Shown in pieces: positions 1-11,908 of a stretch of DNA of 64,000 nucleotides; position 1 is the stretch's first letter, and each line of letters starts with the position of its first letter. The notes below the pieces were generated by a model that was given only the letters and a program-made list of their open reading frames with translations, did not search any database and was not told where the DNA came from. The stretch is from Cardiocondyla obscurior (taxonomy: Eukaryota; Arthropoda; Insecta; Hymenoptera; Formicidae), in assembly GCF_019399895.1 (NCBI RefSeq), contig NC_091880.1, positions 2,790,001 to 2,854,000 on the forward strand. Direction: 5' to 3'. Both the position numbers and the translations under genes were made by a program.

Positions 1-3000
1 CAGCGGTTATTATTGCACCGCGTTGTATTTTGTACTGAACGTAATTTTTTTTGCGTAAGAGATCAATCGTTGGATGCTGCAGCCGCGTTTAACATATTTA
101 GACCTAAGTATTCGATATTTATGAATCAATATTTTTGCAAAGAAATTATTGACGTAGAAGAGATTGAAAGGGGACAATTTCGACGATACGATCCGTGCTC
201 GGTTTCGTCGAAGGCGCTCGCTTTCAGTCTTTCCCTCGATTCTATTGTCGAAGGTGAGGCGGGAGACGCGATTCGCCATATCGGTGCAACCTGTCTTTAA
301 GTATGCCACGAGAATTCCACGCGGGCGAGCTTCCAGATAGCCGGCTTATCATCTCGATTGTCGGCGTTAGATAAATATTCAGGTAGCCGTGGCGAAGTGT
401 GCCACGTCGCGAATGCGCCTCTTCAGCTCTCCGGTATCTCGGTAACAAACACGCGATAGATAAAAACAAAGGCCAAAGTCAAGTGTCTCTCTTTCTTCTG
501 CGACGCCGCGATTTCAAAGGCGAGAGGCGTGAAAAGCGTCGCGGAAAAACGGTTTGGGATTTTACCGAGGACCTACGGACGGGCCCGGAAGAGAAACTTC
601 ACGCCGATAACTAATTACTTTTAATTGGAACGAGAGCTGTATCTGGTTCATCGAGGCGTGCTACTATCGCGCTGGTGAACGCCGCCGCGACTTCCTCCGA
701 AGTTCGTGATAATGTTTCACCGCGCGATTCGATTCGAAAGGCAATTTCGAATCGAATCGTGTGCTACGCGAACGGAACTTTCAACTCAAATTGAGCTTTC
801 CACGCCGTTTTCTCTGTATCTCTTTCTCTCTCTTTATCTCCGTTTTCCCTTCGCTTCCCACGCGACGGAAGATCGTAGACACGCGCATATTAAACGGCGG
901 CCGCTTAATTTATTCGGTTAACGAGGTCAGAACTTCACCGGCGCGCACGGGTCGGCTATACCGTTGCAGAAAACGCGGCGCAATTCTGGACCTGATCGAC
1001 GAAATCGCTCGTTTGCGCGGGAAGATTTAATGATAAACCGGCCGACCGACCTTGCACTCCCGGGAGGCGATCGGCGAGGTTCTCTCGGGTAAAGTGTGTC
1101 AAACGGGACGAAACGACGACGCGCGGCGACTACCGCGAGGTCCTCCGCGAGATTCTACCGTTAAACGATGGACTCCTTTACTTGTCCGCCTTCCTCGTCC
1201 CTCGGTCCGCCTTTCCCCGGCGACTTCGGTTTACTCCTCTGCATCTCTTCTATTACAGTCCTCACTCGATTCGAGGAATCTTCCGCGGGTTTATTAAATC
1301 GGGAAGAACCGAGGGGGCGAAGATTGTAAAATAGGCTTTTTTTTGGAAAGGAAGAAGATAAGTCGCCGCAAGTCGAGCTCGATAAGCCAGATAAATTAAT
1401 AATTTTTTTTTCTTTTTTTTTTTTGTAAGGTAGATAGATAAGATTTTTTTTTTAGAGTTGTTTCATATCTCTATGTATGTATCCTGTTTGTCCTGTCAAA
1501 GTTATTTCTTCCATCGCACTTGAATCAAGTGAAAAAACAATCGCGTAATCATCTGAACGCGTGGCGATCGATCGTACTTTAATCCCGTCTAAGGTCATGA
1601 CGAACGTGTCGCGGTGGAGGTTTGATTATGAGATACTCGTCCCGCGGACACGTAACATTCGTACGAAGCGTCGAAAAAAAAAAATAAAAAAATATATATA
1701 TATAAAAATATTTAAAAAAAAAAAAAAAAAAAAGATTCCGCGCAAAGTGATTTACGAGCAAAAAAAAGGAAGAATTCTGGCTGCCCCAGCAAAAATTTAT
1801 CGTCGATTCTCGCACTCGCTGAAATAACTGTCGCACGCAAAAATTATAGCGCTCCGAGTTAAAACCATAAATTTTTACCTGCACCGTTTAAGTCGTTCAG
1901 GCGGAAAAGCGTGCAGCGGCGAATATTACGTTTCCCCAATTTATTCGTCTACCCCGGTCAATCTTTAATCTCGCACCTGGGAAATTTTTCTCGCGCTTAC
2001 GAAATCATTTTCCCAGCGGTCGCGTCGCGAGAGGAAGACAGAGAAAGATAGCCGTCCTTCGCGATACCGCGCGAAGGATACCGATAATTCGCGCAACTGC
2101 GGAACGTTGTCCCGCTAAGAATAGCTGCTTACGCGCGTTATATCCTCGCGAATAATGCACCGACGGCATTGTTTCCTTTTTGCCTTTATTTTTTTTTTGT
2201 TCCCTTCTTTCCGACCACGTCATCGGCTCTTCATTCAGGAAAAACAGCGAACGCGGAGAGAACGGCGTGCCGTGAGATTACCGGCTCTCTCTCGCTGCAC
2301 GCGCCCGTGCGTATTCCGCGGAGACGCACGCGTGCACACATGCGTACGTATGTACGATTTGCCTACTCGTAACGGTATTACCGTGCAGCGGGACGCCGAT
2401 CGCGTCCTCCTGCACGGCCCGCGACGGAGACGGCCGCGAAAGGCCAGGCTCCGCGTCGCGTTACGTAAGCCGTCCGTTAATTCTCAAGCGAGGTCGGCGA
2501 GTTTCGGTAATCATCGCTACGTGGCTTTATCCGCGATATAAATTACGGAACGCAAGTGACCGCCCTACGGCCGGTGGAATCCCTCCCGAGCGGTCCGGCG
2601 GTGAATCTGGGTAACGCACATATAACGCCTCGGCTTCTCAATCGCGGCTCGAGATCGGAATTGTGTCACTTTCGAAGTCATTGACTCGTCCATATTTCAT
2701 GAAGCCTGACCGCGGGTTCGCGCTTCCTCGCGGACGTACGTAAGAGGGGCCGTCTCTATCACGGACCGGGGATTTCCTCGGGCGGACGACGCGAGGCGCG
2801 TTTAATTTCTCTCGGGCATGAAAGACCAGGGCTGCTCGCGATGTTACCATTAGCGATACCAGCGATGCGTCGCATCGTTGCCTCGTAAGTCGTTTTTTTT
2901 TCCGTTCAATTTCTTTCCCCTCGGCTTCCCGCATTTTATTATTTTTTTTTCTTTCTTTTTTTCCCCCTTGATCTCTCTCGCGTAACGTTGTCGCGAGGCC

Positions 3001-6000
3001 GCAACGACGCGTAGTCGGCTCGTGTGTCGGACATCAACGCGAATAGGAGAAAAAACGAAACGCTTCGCCTCTCTCGCACGTCGGGAGATTCCACGGCGTG
3101 GGTTCCCCATGTTCTTTTTCCCTCCCCCTCTATTCGTTTCCGTCGAAAAACAAGCTCGCGAATACGCTGAAGTCGATCGAACGCGCCAGTGGTCTTGGTC
3201 ACTCTTGACGAAGACGCTGGCGCGGCTTTTCGGAGGAATGGAATTCGCCTGCGTGTGTCTTCCTCACGCGGCGGGTTTAAGCCGTTAATTGAAATTCCGG
3301 GCGACGCGGTGTAAATCCGGCTGCGGAAAGGAAACCGATTTTTGTCGTCGCGCCGGATAGAGCTGCATCTTTTACTCTCAGCTGTCCCCCTTTTTTTCTA
3401 CTTTTTTTTTTATAATCCGCATCGATTTTTATTTTACGCGGGAGGACGCGAGTGTCACGTCGCGCACGAATTTCCAGACTTTCGTAATGGGGAAAGGAGA
3501 CGAGAAGCGCCGACCAGGCGAGAGATAGTGCCGCGCTTGAAGATGGAAGACGTTCGGTGTCTTCGTGACATTTGATCCGCCGTCCGCGTTCACCGCTCGA
3601 CTCCGTATATTCGACATGAATACCAATGCTAGATTTCCGCTGGGGAGCCCTCGACGATACCTTTTCAGCCCCGCGTACTCAGTTAATATCGTACGTTTAA
3701 TTTCGATAGCGTGGACCGAAATGTCAATGCGCTCGCCGGCTTTTTTTTAATTTAATTTTATTTTTTTTTCATTTTTCTTTCTTTCGAAACGAAGACCGGG
3801 GTTAAGAAGCTAGACCGAGGCCAAGCTCTCAAGTCGAAGCCTGGAAAGGCGACTTCAGTTATTTGCTTCTCGTTATCTGCTTATTGCGTGCTTTATTCGG
3901 AATAAATGACTCACGCATCGAAGTCAGTTTGCATAATCGCGGACGAGAGGAAGAAACGAGGTACTTCGAATATCCTCCGCGAAATTCTCGACTGGCATAA
4001 AATCGCCGAGGCTTTATCTGATCGTCCCCGGTAAATTGTCGTCATACTTTAATTCTCTTTTCCGTTTCGGAAATAGTAATGACGCGGACTCGTCCCGCGT
4101 TCTTTTTTTTTTTTCTTTTTTTTTTAGTATTTACCCGAGAGCTTGACTCCGACATTTTACCGAGCAACGCATTCGACTTGGAAAGATGTTTAACAGCTGT
4201 CCGATGGACGCTTGAGGGATTGCCACAACACGCGTTCATATCTCACATTTAGCGTTAAGAATGTGACTGTTAGAATTCACTCGCGTAAGACAAATAAGAC
4301 TTGGTGTCGGATATGCATCATTGTTGAACGTGGAAAAAGGCAACTGATCCATATCTCTGGCGCGATATAAAAACACGTAGAATGCCAAAAAAATTAAAAT
4401 AATAAAAAAAAAAAATTTTCTATCGTGAATCTTGAAAGAAAAAAGAATATATATTTCTTTTTAAATTAAATAATTAATATTCGAAATTTTCTAGAGTTAT
4501 TTCAAGATTATATTTTTACTGCAAGACCTTTTTTTGAATCCTAATAAGCACTAAAAAAAAAAAATTTTACTCGTCAGTAGAGCTCTCAAAGATCAGCCAC
4601 GTTAAAGGTAACGTTTCTGGTTTCTCACGTTGTGCAATGTCCGAAAGCGGATTGTGTGTCATCGCCGGGAAAGAAAACAAAACGCGTAAGGTGGCCGGTT
4701 TACTACGCGTGACGCATAAGATTGTGGAAAGTAAGAAGACATCAGTAGTAGAAAATGATAGTGGCGGCGGCGAATGTAAAGACGGCGGTGTTGATATCGC
4801 GGGGCCACCGCCTCTCGTTTAAACGCCCGGCTCGTTAAATTCTAGAAAAGCGGCCGATTGTTAGCGCCCGATGAAAATAGATCCGACCAAAAGAGAGAGA
4901 GAAAGAGGCGGAGGCGAAACGAGAAAGAGTTGGCGTGCTGCCGAGATTCAATTTGCTCGAATTACGGGTGATCGTGGTCGGGAACGATTACGTTACACAA
5001 TGCGTACCGCTGTTTGGCTCCCCATCGGTTGGGCAAAGGATTAAAGTATCAGGGAAACCGATCGGAGTGGAATGTCATAGCGAAAGATATCCGCGCGATT
5101 GTCCATTAGACACGGCATTAACTATCCTATGCAACGATTCCTGAAACGGTCAAAGGTTAAAAGGTGCCGAGGTACGAGAGGTGTGCGATCGCGGATACAA
5201 ATGTCAGCAGGAGATAAAACCGAATAATCGAAATCGGGAAGGGAAAATCTAGATTTTCAAACGAGGCAAAGATATTTGTATTTATTAAATATTTTTTTTT
5301 TTTTTTTTTACTTTTGACAAAGGAGAACAAGAAAGGTTCTCGAGTGTGGAAAGTAGACGGCAGAGAGAGAGAGAGAGAGAGAGAGATAATTCCGATCAGT
5401 ATATTGCGTAAGATTATTTTTAACAGGATGGCCGCGAACGCGAGAAAAGTTTAAGACGTCAGAGACGAGCGGATAAATAAACCGTGACATCGGGGAAACG
5501 AGAACGCCGTGCTCCAGCGAGTTCGGTACTCTCTCGATTCGGCCGATCGAGCGGCAGAAAACGTCGATGGAACGTCGATCGGGTCAGGGGTTTGACTAAT
5601 GGGTTGGGTCCACTAACTGGGTATACTCGTCAACTCGCGAACACAAAGATCCGCACCCGCGTTTCGCCATGCCGTTGTTAGATTCGTGCGCTAGTTGCTG
5701 GCTGACGTCAGCCCCTCTTATCGTCGAGAGACAGGATAATCGAATCCGCGAGATACCGCGGACTTTACATGCCAGCTTTAATGCCGATAACCGCAGAAAC
5801 GTGGCTTTTGCCGCGGAGAATAATAAAATGTAATAATATTTAAACGGGGGAAAGAAAAGTAAAATTTTGTATAAATTTTTGTGTTTTTTTTACATCACTA
5901 TAATATTCTGAATTTAAAGTATATTTCAGATTTTTTTTTAATCTGCAGCATGTATATTTATTTCTCAGCAAAAATTGTACTAGAACAAACCATACGTTTG

Positions 6001-6131
6001 CTTCGCGTGCGCTATTTTTCGAAAGGTCCCGATTCATGCGCGTTATTATAATTGAGTAATATATGGTCGTCGACGAGTTATTGATTCAAGAGACCCGATT
6101 ACAAACTACGAAAAAAAATTATGCGACTTAC
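1..6131. other. No recognisable gene; possible far-upstream or first-intron DNA of Clic
   Basis: I find no conserved protein frame on either strand. CpG-rich patches (about 400-1,300 and 2,000-3,300) alternate with AT-rich tracts and poly-A/T runs. Open frames here are short and of low complexity. The first coding exon of Clic must lie upstream of 6,858, but I could not find an exon ending in the expected acidic/hydrophobic stretch with a phase-0 donor. It may be inside this interval or outside the window. Confidence 0.5.
5362..5386. repeat. (GA)n microsatellite
   Basis: An uninterrupted run of about a dozen GA units, with a poly-T run about 60 bases upstream. It is a simple repeat with no visible function. 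Confidence 0.9.
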
Positions 6132-6409
6132 CAATCTGCATGAGCTTCAGCGGAGTTGTAGAGTTCTGCCGGTCACTGTAACATAAAATGCAAAATATTA
6201 ATGTAGACATGTATATTAGTTAATAAAATTAATAAAAAAAAGGTAAAAGTTTTTTTTTAATATAGATTTTTTATTTAAAAATTCATGCTTACCTAAAAGT
6301 TGCTCCGCTGATGCAGGATGCCCATCCCGGGCCTGCTCCTCCTCTCAGATGAGACGTGTCGAGTCATCCTTCCGCGCACAAGTAACTCGCGAACGCGCCC
6401 GATAAATTA
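6132..6409 (-). ncRNA. Putative two-exon non-coding transcript, copy D of a repeated exon family
   Basis: On the minus strand an exon can be drawn from 6409 (after a TTTTTGTCAG acceptor) to 6293, ending in TTTTAG before GTAAGC. A 117-base intron and a 44-base mini-exon follow (6175 to 6132), bounded by a TTACAG acceptor and a GTAAGT donor. The larger exon contains GAGAGGAGGAGCAGGCC and GGCATCCTGCATCAGCGG, which match exons near 50.7 and 51.3 kb. The mini-exon shares CTCCGCTG..GC.CAT with a mini-exon at 51,574. No frame is kept between copies, so I call it non-coding. It lies antisense and just upstream of the first visible Clic exon. Transcription is inferred only from splice signals and similarity. 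Confidence 0.5.
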
Positions 6410-6857
6410 CTGACAAAAATTAATTTTGTATTGATCACTTTCGCACGATAGTCCACGACACTCCCGTTACAAAATTTTTATATTAAAAAAAATGACGTCC
6501 GAATACTTTGCGAAACTCCCGGAGCGACCGACGAACCGGCTGCGATTCGTATTCTTATAGTTTCGGCGTGCGACACTTTTTGACGGAATGTTAGTAAGAT
6601 AATCTGTAACAAATAAATGAAAAAAATTAAATTGTAGAGATTTCAATAATTATTTAAAAAGAAAAAAAAATAGATTATACGCGCCTCTGATTTTTTAATT
6701 AAATACTACAAAATTAAATTTTAAAAACGGAAAACAATAAAAAAAAAAGTTGATTATTACCAGACGTTGACTCTCGCTTGGCGTGTAAATAGAATCTTAT
6801 CCATGTTAAATGCTAAATGCAAAAATAGAAAATTAATAAAAGAATATTACCTTTTAG
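6410..6857. other. Intergenic or intronic AT-rich sequence upstream of the first visible Clic exon
   Basis: Non-coding, AT-rich, with poly-A runs near 6,660 and 6,740. It ends in a TTTTAG 3' splice site at 6,857. The minus-strand RNA of copy D would have its 5' end somewhere here. Confidence 0.5.
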
Positions 6858-7884
6858 GCATCGACGATCGATGGCCGCCGAAAGGGTGCCTGTCTCTTCT
6901 GCCAGGAATACTTCATGGATCTATATCTGTTGGCGGAGCTGAAGACGATCTCTTTGAAGGTGACCACTGTAGATATGCAGAAACCGCCGCCTGATTTCCG
7001 CACCAACTTTCAAGCCACGCCACCGCCTATCCTGATCGACAACGGCGACGCGATACTTGAGAACGAAAAGATTGAACGGCACATCATGAAGAACATCCCT
7101 GGCGGGCACAATCTGTTTGTACAGGATAAGGAAGTGGCCACTCTCGTGGAGAACTTGTTCAGCGTGAGTGTCGGTCGATTCAGTCGAAAGTGAAACCAAT
7201 CGGGCGACTGATCTTTTAAATTACATCCCTCTCTCCGCCGAGGTGAAAAATTACATGTCGCTTATTCCGTTCGCTTTGCAGAAACTCAAGCTGCTGCTGC
7301 TGAATGCGAAAGATAAAGACAAGGATCCCAAAACCTCGTCGTTGATGGCGCATTTGCGTAAGATCGACGAGCATTTGGGCCGCAAGGGCACGCGTTTCCT
7401 CACCGGCGACACCATGTGCTGCTTCGATTGCGAGCTGATGCCGCGGCTACAGCACATCAGGGTCGCCGGCAAGTACTTTGCCGATTTCGAAATACCGGAG
7501 ACCCTGGTGCATCTATGGCGATACATGCACCACATGTACAGGCTCGATGCTTTCCTACAGAGTTGCCCGGCTGACCAGGATATCATTAATCACTACAAAC
7601 TGCAACAGGTGAGACGCGTGAGGGATAATCCCTCTAATTACATTTGCGAGATGACGATTAAATGATTAGCGCTTTTCGACAAGCGTTTTAATTCGCGTCT
7701 ACGCGTCGCGCTGTGACGCAATTCTACATTCGCCGCGCAGTAATCCGCAACTTTTCCCATGTCCTCGACCGGTATAATTACAACGAATTTCCTCTCGTTA
7801 TAGGGTATGAAGATGAAAAAGCACGAAGAATTGGAGACCCCGACCTTCACCACGAGTATCCCGATTGAGGTCAACGACGATTAG
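6858..7884 (+). CDS. Clic: Chloride intracellular channel protein (CLIC), 5'-incomplete
   Basis: Three coding exons are visible, all with phase-0 junctions: 6858-7163, 7282-7608 and 7804-7884 (stop TAG). They give 237 residues. The first opens with ASTIDGRRKGACLFCQEYF and continues through the conserved insect stretch ending DMQKPPPDF. CLFC is the position of the redox-active CxxC/CPFS site of the family, at the start of the putative membrane segment of the thioredoxin-like N-domain. The second holds the all-alpha GST-like C-domain, with TRFLTGDTMCCFDCELMPRL and SCPADQDIINHYKLQQ. The third is the short tail with KMKKHEELETPTFTT. CLIC proteins are GST-fold proteins that are soluble or insert into membranes as anion channels. 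The start codon exon, normally a short acidic leader, is missing from the visible sequence. Family assignment is secure; exact function in this insect is inferred from the family. Confidence 0.96.
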
Positions 7885-9800
7885 GTTGGCTGGACCTTCC
7901 TTGGCGAGTCTGCGATCGCGTGACTTCGACTTAGACATCGAAATCGGCCTCTAGCGAGACGGCAAATCGCCTCGGCGGAGTTCCAGCGGCGCGCATTTTG
8001 TAATTTAATATATTCAACATTAGTCTCGACAATGAGCAGGGATTTTTCCGCTGGAACTACCGCCTATCGAGCTCGTGTCGTCGCTGCATCATCGATCGGT
8101 TCATATATTTTTGCTAAGCAATCGCTGCTGTATCGCATCCCTTCCTTACGGGATCAAGTCAGGTGTAAACGGATTAGCTTTTTTACCGCAAACGACACGA
8201 AACATATACAAGTGGATTAAGGCATTCAGTCTTAAAAATAATTCTAGAATATTAATCTTTTCTAGTTTTCTTCTTTCCGTTTTTTTTTTTCTCTTTTCTA
8301 TATTATGTACAGCACGCGTACATAATTTTGATCCGAATAGTATTAGCAAGACTTTTTGCTATATTTATCATTAATTATTCACTCAAGAATCAAATTTATC
8401 AAGAGAAACGAGTACAATATTAACATTTTCTTATGGCAATAATTATGAAAAATTAACTCTAAGGATGCTAAAGAAACGTATGCATTCGAAGAGAATCAAA
8501 TTGGTGCCATTGTACTTTTGGAATGTTAATAGAAATTACTTTTCAGATAAAATTAAAGTGATTATTTCTAAGCATTATTCTTACATAAGATTAAGCAAAT
8601 GAAGTAAGTAAAATCAATATACGACGTTCGATAAAATGTTTCCAACATTCTTGAATTTATAAATATTTTTAAACATTAGATTTCTTTTTTTTTTTTCTTC
8701 TCATCCTTTTCATTCAGCCGCTCATCACGAGCCAATAATAAGATACTTTAGCACGACTAGGAATTACATGAATGGAAAGGGTACGTCGTTTAATGTTACA
8801 ATTTTACTTAACCCGGCTTTACATTTTTAAAGAGAAAATAGATACGTTGTCGCTGTTTACGTAGAAGTGGAACAAATGTTTCTCGCGTGACACGTAATCC
8901 AGAGTGCGTACGTTTCTTCTGGATTCCGCAACGTGGTTCGAGGTATCTTGTTATTCCCGTTTCATCGTTAGGTACTTTTACTGATTTACAAGCGGGGAAC
9001 GAGCGCAAAACAGTTCTCACGATTGTTTTCCCCCGGGGTCGAAACCATTTAAAGTAACAGCATCCGGGAGCTCGGCTTCGCTTAATTTTCACTAATCCGC
9101 CGTTCTAGAAAACGGAAAAACCAAGCAACACAGCGCGACTCGCAAGCGACTGTCTATTCCACGTTAGTAATTCTATGATTAATATTATTATAATTATTAT
9201 TATATTATTAATTTTGGTTTATATATCCGTAGAAATCAATATACCAGTGTTCAAAGTAACGCCTGGTGCACCCTCGTCATTTATCGCGTGCGGCATTGGC
9301 TAGGTTCCCGTATCTGACAAAATATAAAGTATGATTTTATGTACGTTATCCGAGCGCTATTTTCTTTCAGTTAAACACACATGCTAGATCCATATTTTAA
9401 CATCTCGCGCTAAGAATGTACATATAAAGCACTTTGTTCAAAATGCAAAAAAGCAATTTGCTTTTCAAATCCGATTATGCAACACAGTGTTATTTTACAT
9501 ACTGAAAACAGACTTTTTTTTTTATTTTAAATTAACCGAATCTTAAATAATTACGCTTCTTCCAATCGAAGGAAACATGCTTTGTAAAAAGGAAACGGGA
9601 AAGAAAATAGAGCGACATGTAAGATAAGTTCAAAGAACGCCTGAATATTGAATATTTTCATCATTGTATTAAAAAAAAAAAAAAAAATGTCTTTTTTTTC
9701 TTTCAAATAAGAAATATATTTATTCGCGATGCGATAAATGGCAAACGGAAAATCGCGCTCCGGCGTGTAGTATCTCGGCAAATTGCGCTGCACTTTTCGT
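7885..9800. other. Clic 3' UTR and AT-rich intergenic sequence
   Basis: No coding frame is recognisable. The 3' UTR of Clic begins here. An ATTAAA near 8,551 could be its poly(A) signal, but I see no clean AATAAA close to the stop, so the end is undetermined. Sequence is AT-rich with a few T-runs, changing to CpG-rich near 9,800. Confidence 0.5.
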
Positions 9801-10682
9801 TCTATTTTCGTGAAATCCAGTTTTGCCAGTTTAGTCTCTGCGCTACCGGCCGATCATTTTTGCGGCGGGAGGAATCGCCGCGCCAGATGGATGCACGACG
9901 AGGGAAAGAAAGGAGGCCCGTATCCGTCGCGACGCCGCGCGTCGGTGTCCACCGATTCTGGTACGCGAATACTAAAATAGCCCGCGGACGGACGTCGCGC
10001 GTTCTACCCCGCTTACCGCTTGGAATACCTCTACGTGCCTCGTAGCTATCGCGGCGAGCTATCGCGTGACGCGTCTCTCATTCATAAATAGGGACGGCCG
10101 CTTTATTCGGCGCGGCGGACATCTTGATTACGCGGTCGCGCGAGCCTCCGTCATCCCGCGCAGTAAACGGGCGCCTACGGGCGTTCTCGTCGACGATAAA
10201 ATCGGCCGGGCATTATATCGGGGCCGCGAGTCGCCGCCGCATGGCGTCGCCGACGTCGCGACGCGGCCGGAAGCGGCGCAGGCCGTGCGGCGCGGTGGTC
10301 GGCACACAGTGCACAGCTGATCGGTGGCCCCGACGGATGGGCAGCTGCGCGGCTCGTCGTCTCGTCGCCGCAGGAAACGCGAGAGAGGAAAAATAATCCC
10401 GCGAGGGAGACGGAAACGGACGGAAGACGCGGGGCGGTAAGGACGTGAGGCGGAGCACGGGACCGCCGGTGGCGCGAATCGCGGCCGCGTGTGTTCGTTG
10501 GGTGACAGGTGAGAGAGAGAAAGAGTGATAGAGCGCCGCCTGAGACGGGGAAGAGTCGTTCCGCGGGGAGGAAGGCTTCCTGAAGAGCGGCCAGCGATCG
10601 GCATCCGTCGACCCGGTGTTCTCGAAGACGAGGAAGAGCGCACGACCGTCGCCAGCACCTGCTCTCCGATGGTTGCCGTCCG
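9800..10682 (+). promoter_or_regulatory. CpG-rich promoter region and probable 5' UTR exon, likely of TAB2
   Basis: A dense CpG block that ends in a strong 5' splice site, with CCG at 10,680-10,682 followed by GTAAGTCC. No conserved frame runs through it. The next plus-strand gene is TAB2, whose first coding exon is at 15.8 kb, so this is most simply its leader exon with a roughly 5-kb first intron. The transcription start is not defined; a CATAAATA at about 10,083 is a weak TATA candidate. The link to TAB2 is by position only. Confidence 0.5.
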
Positions 10683-11756
10683 GTAAGTCCGTTCGCTCGT
10701 TCAAGCGGGGTCGAAGAATCAGAAGGAGGAGGGAGGGGGGTCTAAAAGCGGCGGCCGCCGTGGACCGACGGCGACGGTGGCGTCCCGACGGCGGCGGGCA
10801 CTCCACGCGGCACGAAAATACACCTGCGACTGAGCCGCGCCGGATGGACACGATAACAATACGCTTCCGCGCGGAGATTCCGCGGCTCTCGTCTACGTTT
10901 CGTCAGTTCGCGCGCGCCCGTTCCCACGCGAAGCTGCCGTTTTCCGCGATCGCGGGCGACTCGAGCTTCCGTTTATCGAACACGCAGTGATTAACTGTTG
11001 CGCGATACACCAAGTTCAGAGCGTATATAATCTTGATGCCAGTGCGTTGCGCGGCGCGCCTTCCTCGCGTTGTTCGAAATATAAGTAATTGTTACGATTA
11101 TAATTCAGAGGCAGGTGCAACAAGTATGCGAAAATTTCTTAGATGGGCTTTTTTTTTAATAATTATTTTTTAGTCGGCATTAATCGACGCACGGATTGAA
11201 TTATATTTAAAAGAGCCAGCGGAACGATAAAGATTCCCCAAGAAGTCCACTTTCACGCAACTAAGATTCGAGCTTATTTCTCTTCCTTTTTTTTTATTTA
11301 CTTCTCTCAATTTTTTATTTTTTAATATATTTTTTTATATACGAAAATGGCGCCAGACGCGAAACGACGGGATTATCTTTAACCGCGCGGCAGGTCGTAA
11401 ATAAGAAAAAAAATAAAAAAAAGAAAAGAGAAAAAAAAATTTATCCGCATCCGAATCGTTGCGCAAGATACGCGATAACGTTTACGTGATGATAAAGCCG
11501 CCGCGGCGAGAGCGTTTCGCGCCGGCGAGATTCCGCGCGCGTGGGCAAGAATTATGCGCGTAAAAACGTCGCGACGTCACGGCTTTAAACGCGGGCGAGG
11601 CTTAAACACGAGCGGGCTTTTCCCGACGCGATCCCGAGTCGCTTCCTCGCGCTTTCCCGCGAGAATACTCCTGTCGGCGGCGCGAATTAATTAAACCACC
11701 GAGCCGTAATCGCATTAATTGCGCGGACAAAGTTTATTTCTTTAGCGGACGATAAA

Positions 11757-11908
11757 GGCGCACCGCACAAGACTTTCCGTAAACGCGTTACGTTACGTTA
11801 CGTTTTTCTTTGTGCGTTGACCCAAGTTCAAGTATAAGTGCGGCGTAAGTTTAAGGTTCGTACGTAACGTAACGTAACGCGTTTACGGAAAGTCTTATGC
11901 GGTGCGCC
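11757..11908. repeat. Near-perfect inverted repeat, 46-bp arms
   Basis: The arms are 11757-11802 and 11863-11908. Read on opposite strands they are identical except for one base (ACAAGAC against ATAAGAC). Each arm begins GGCGCACCGCA at the outside and ends in tandem GTTAC units at the inside. The loop is 60 bases. It could be a small foldback transposon or a hairpin-forming element. No transposase is nearby. Confidence 0.9.

Noticed and set aside
4637..4822. Short frame beginning MSESGLC upstream of Clic, considered as the missing first Clic exon
   Set aside because: It does not end in the expected conserved leader residues and has a stop rather than a phase-0 donor.
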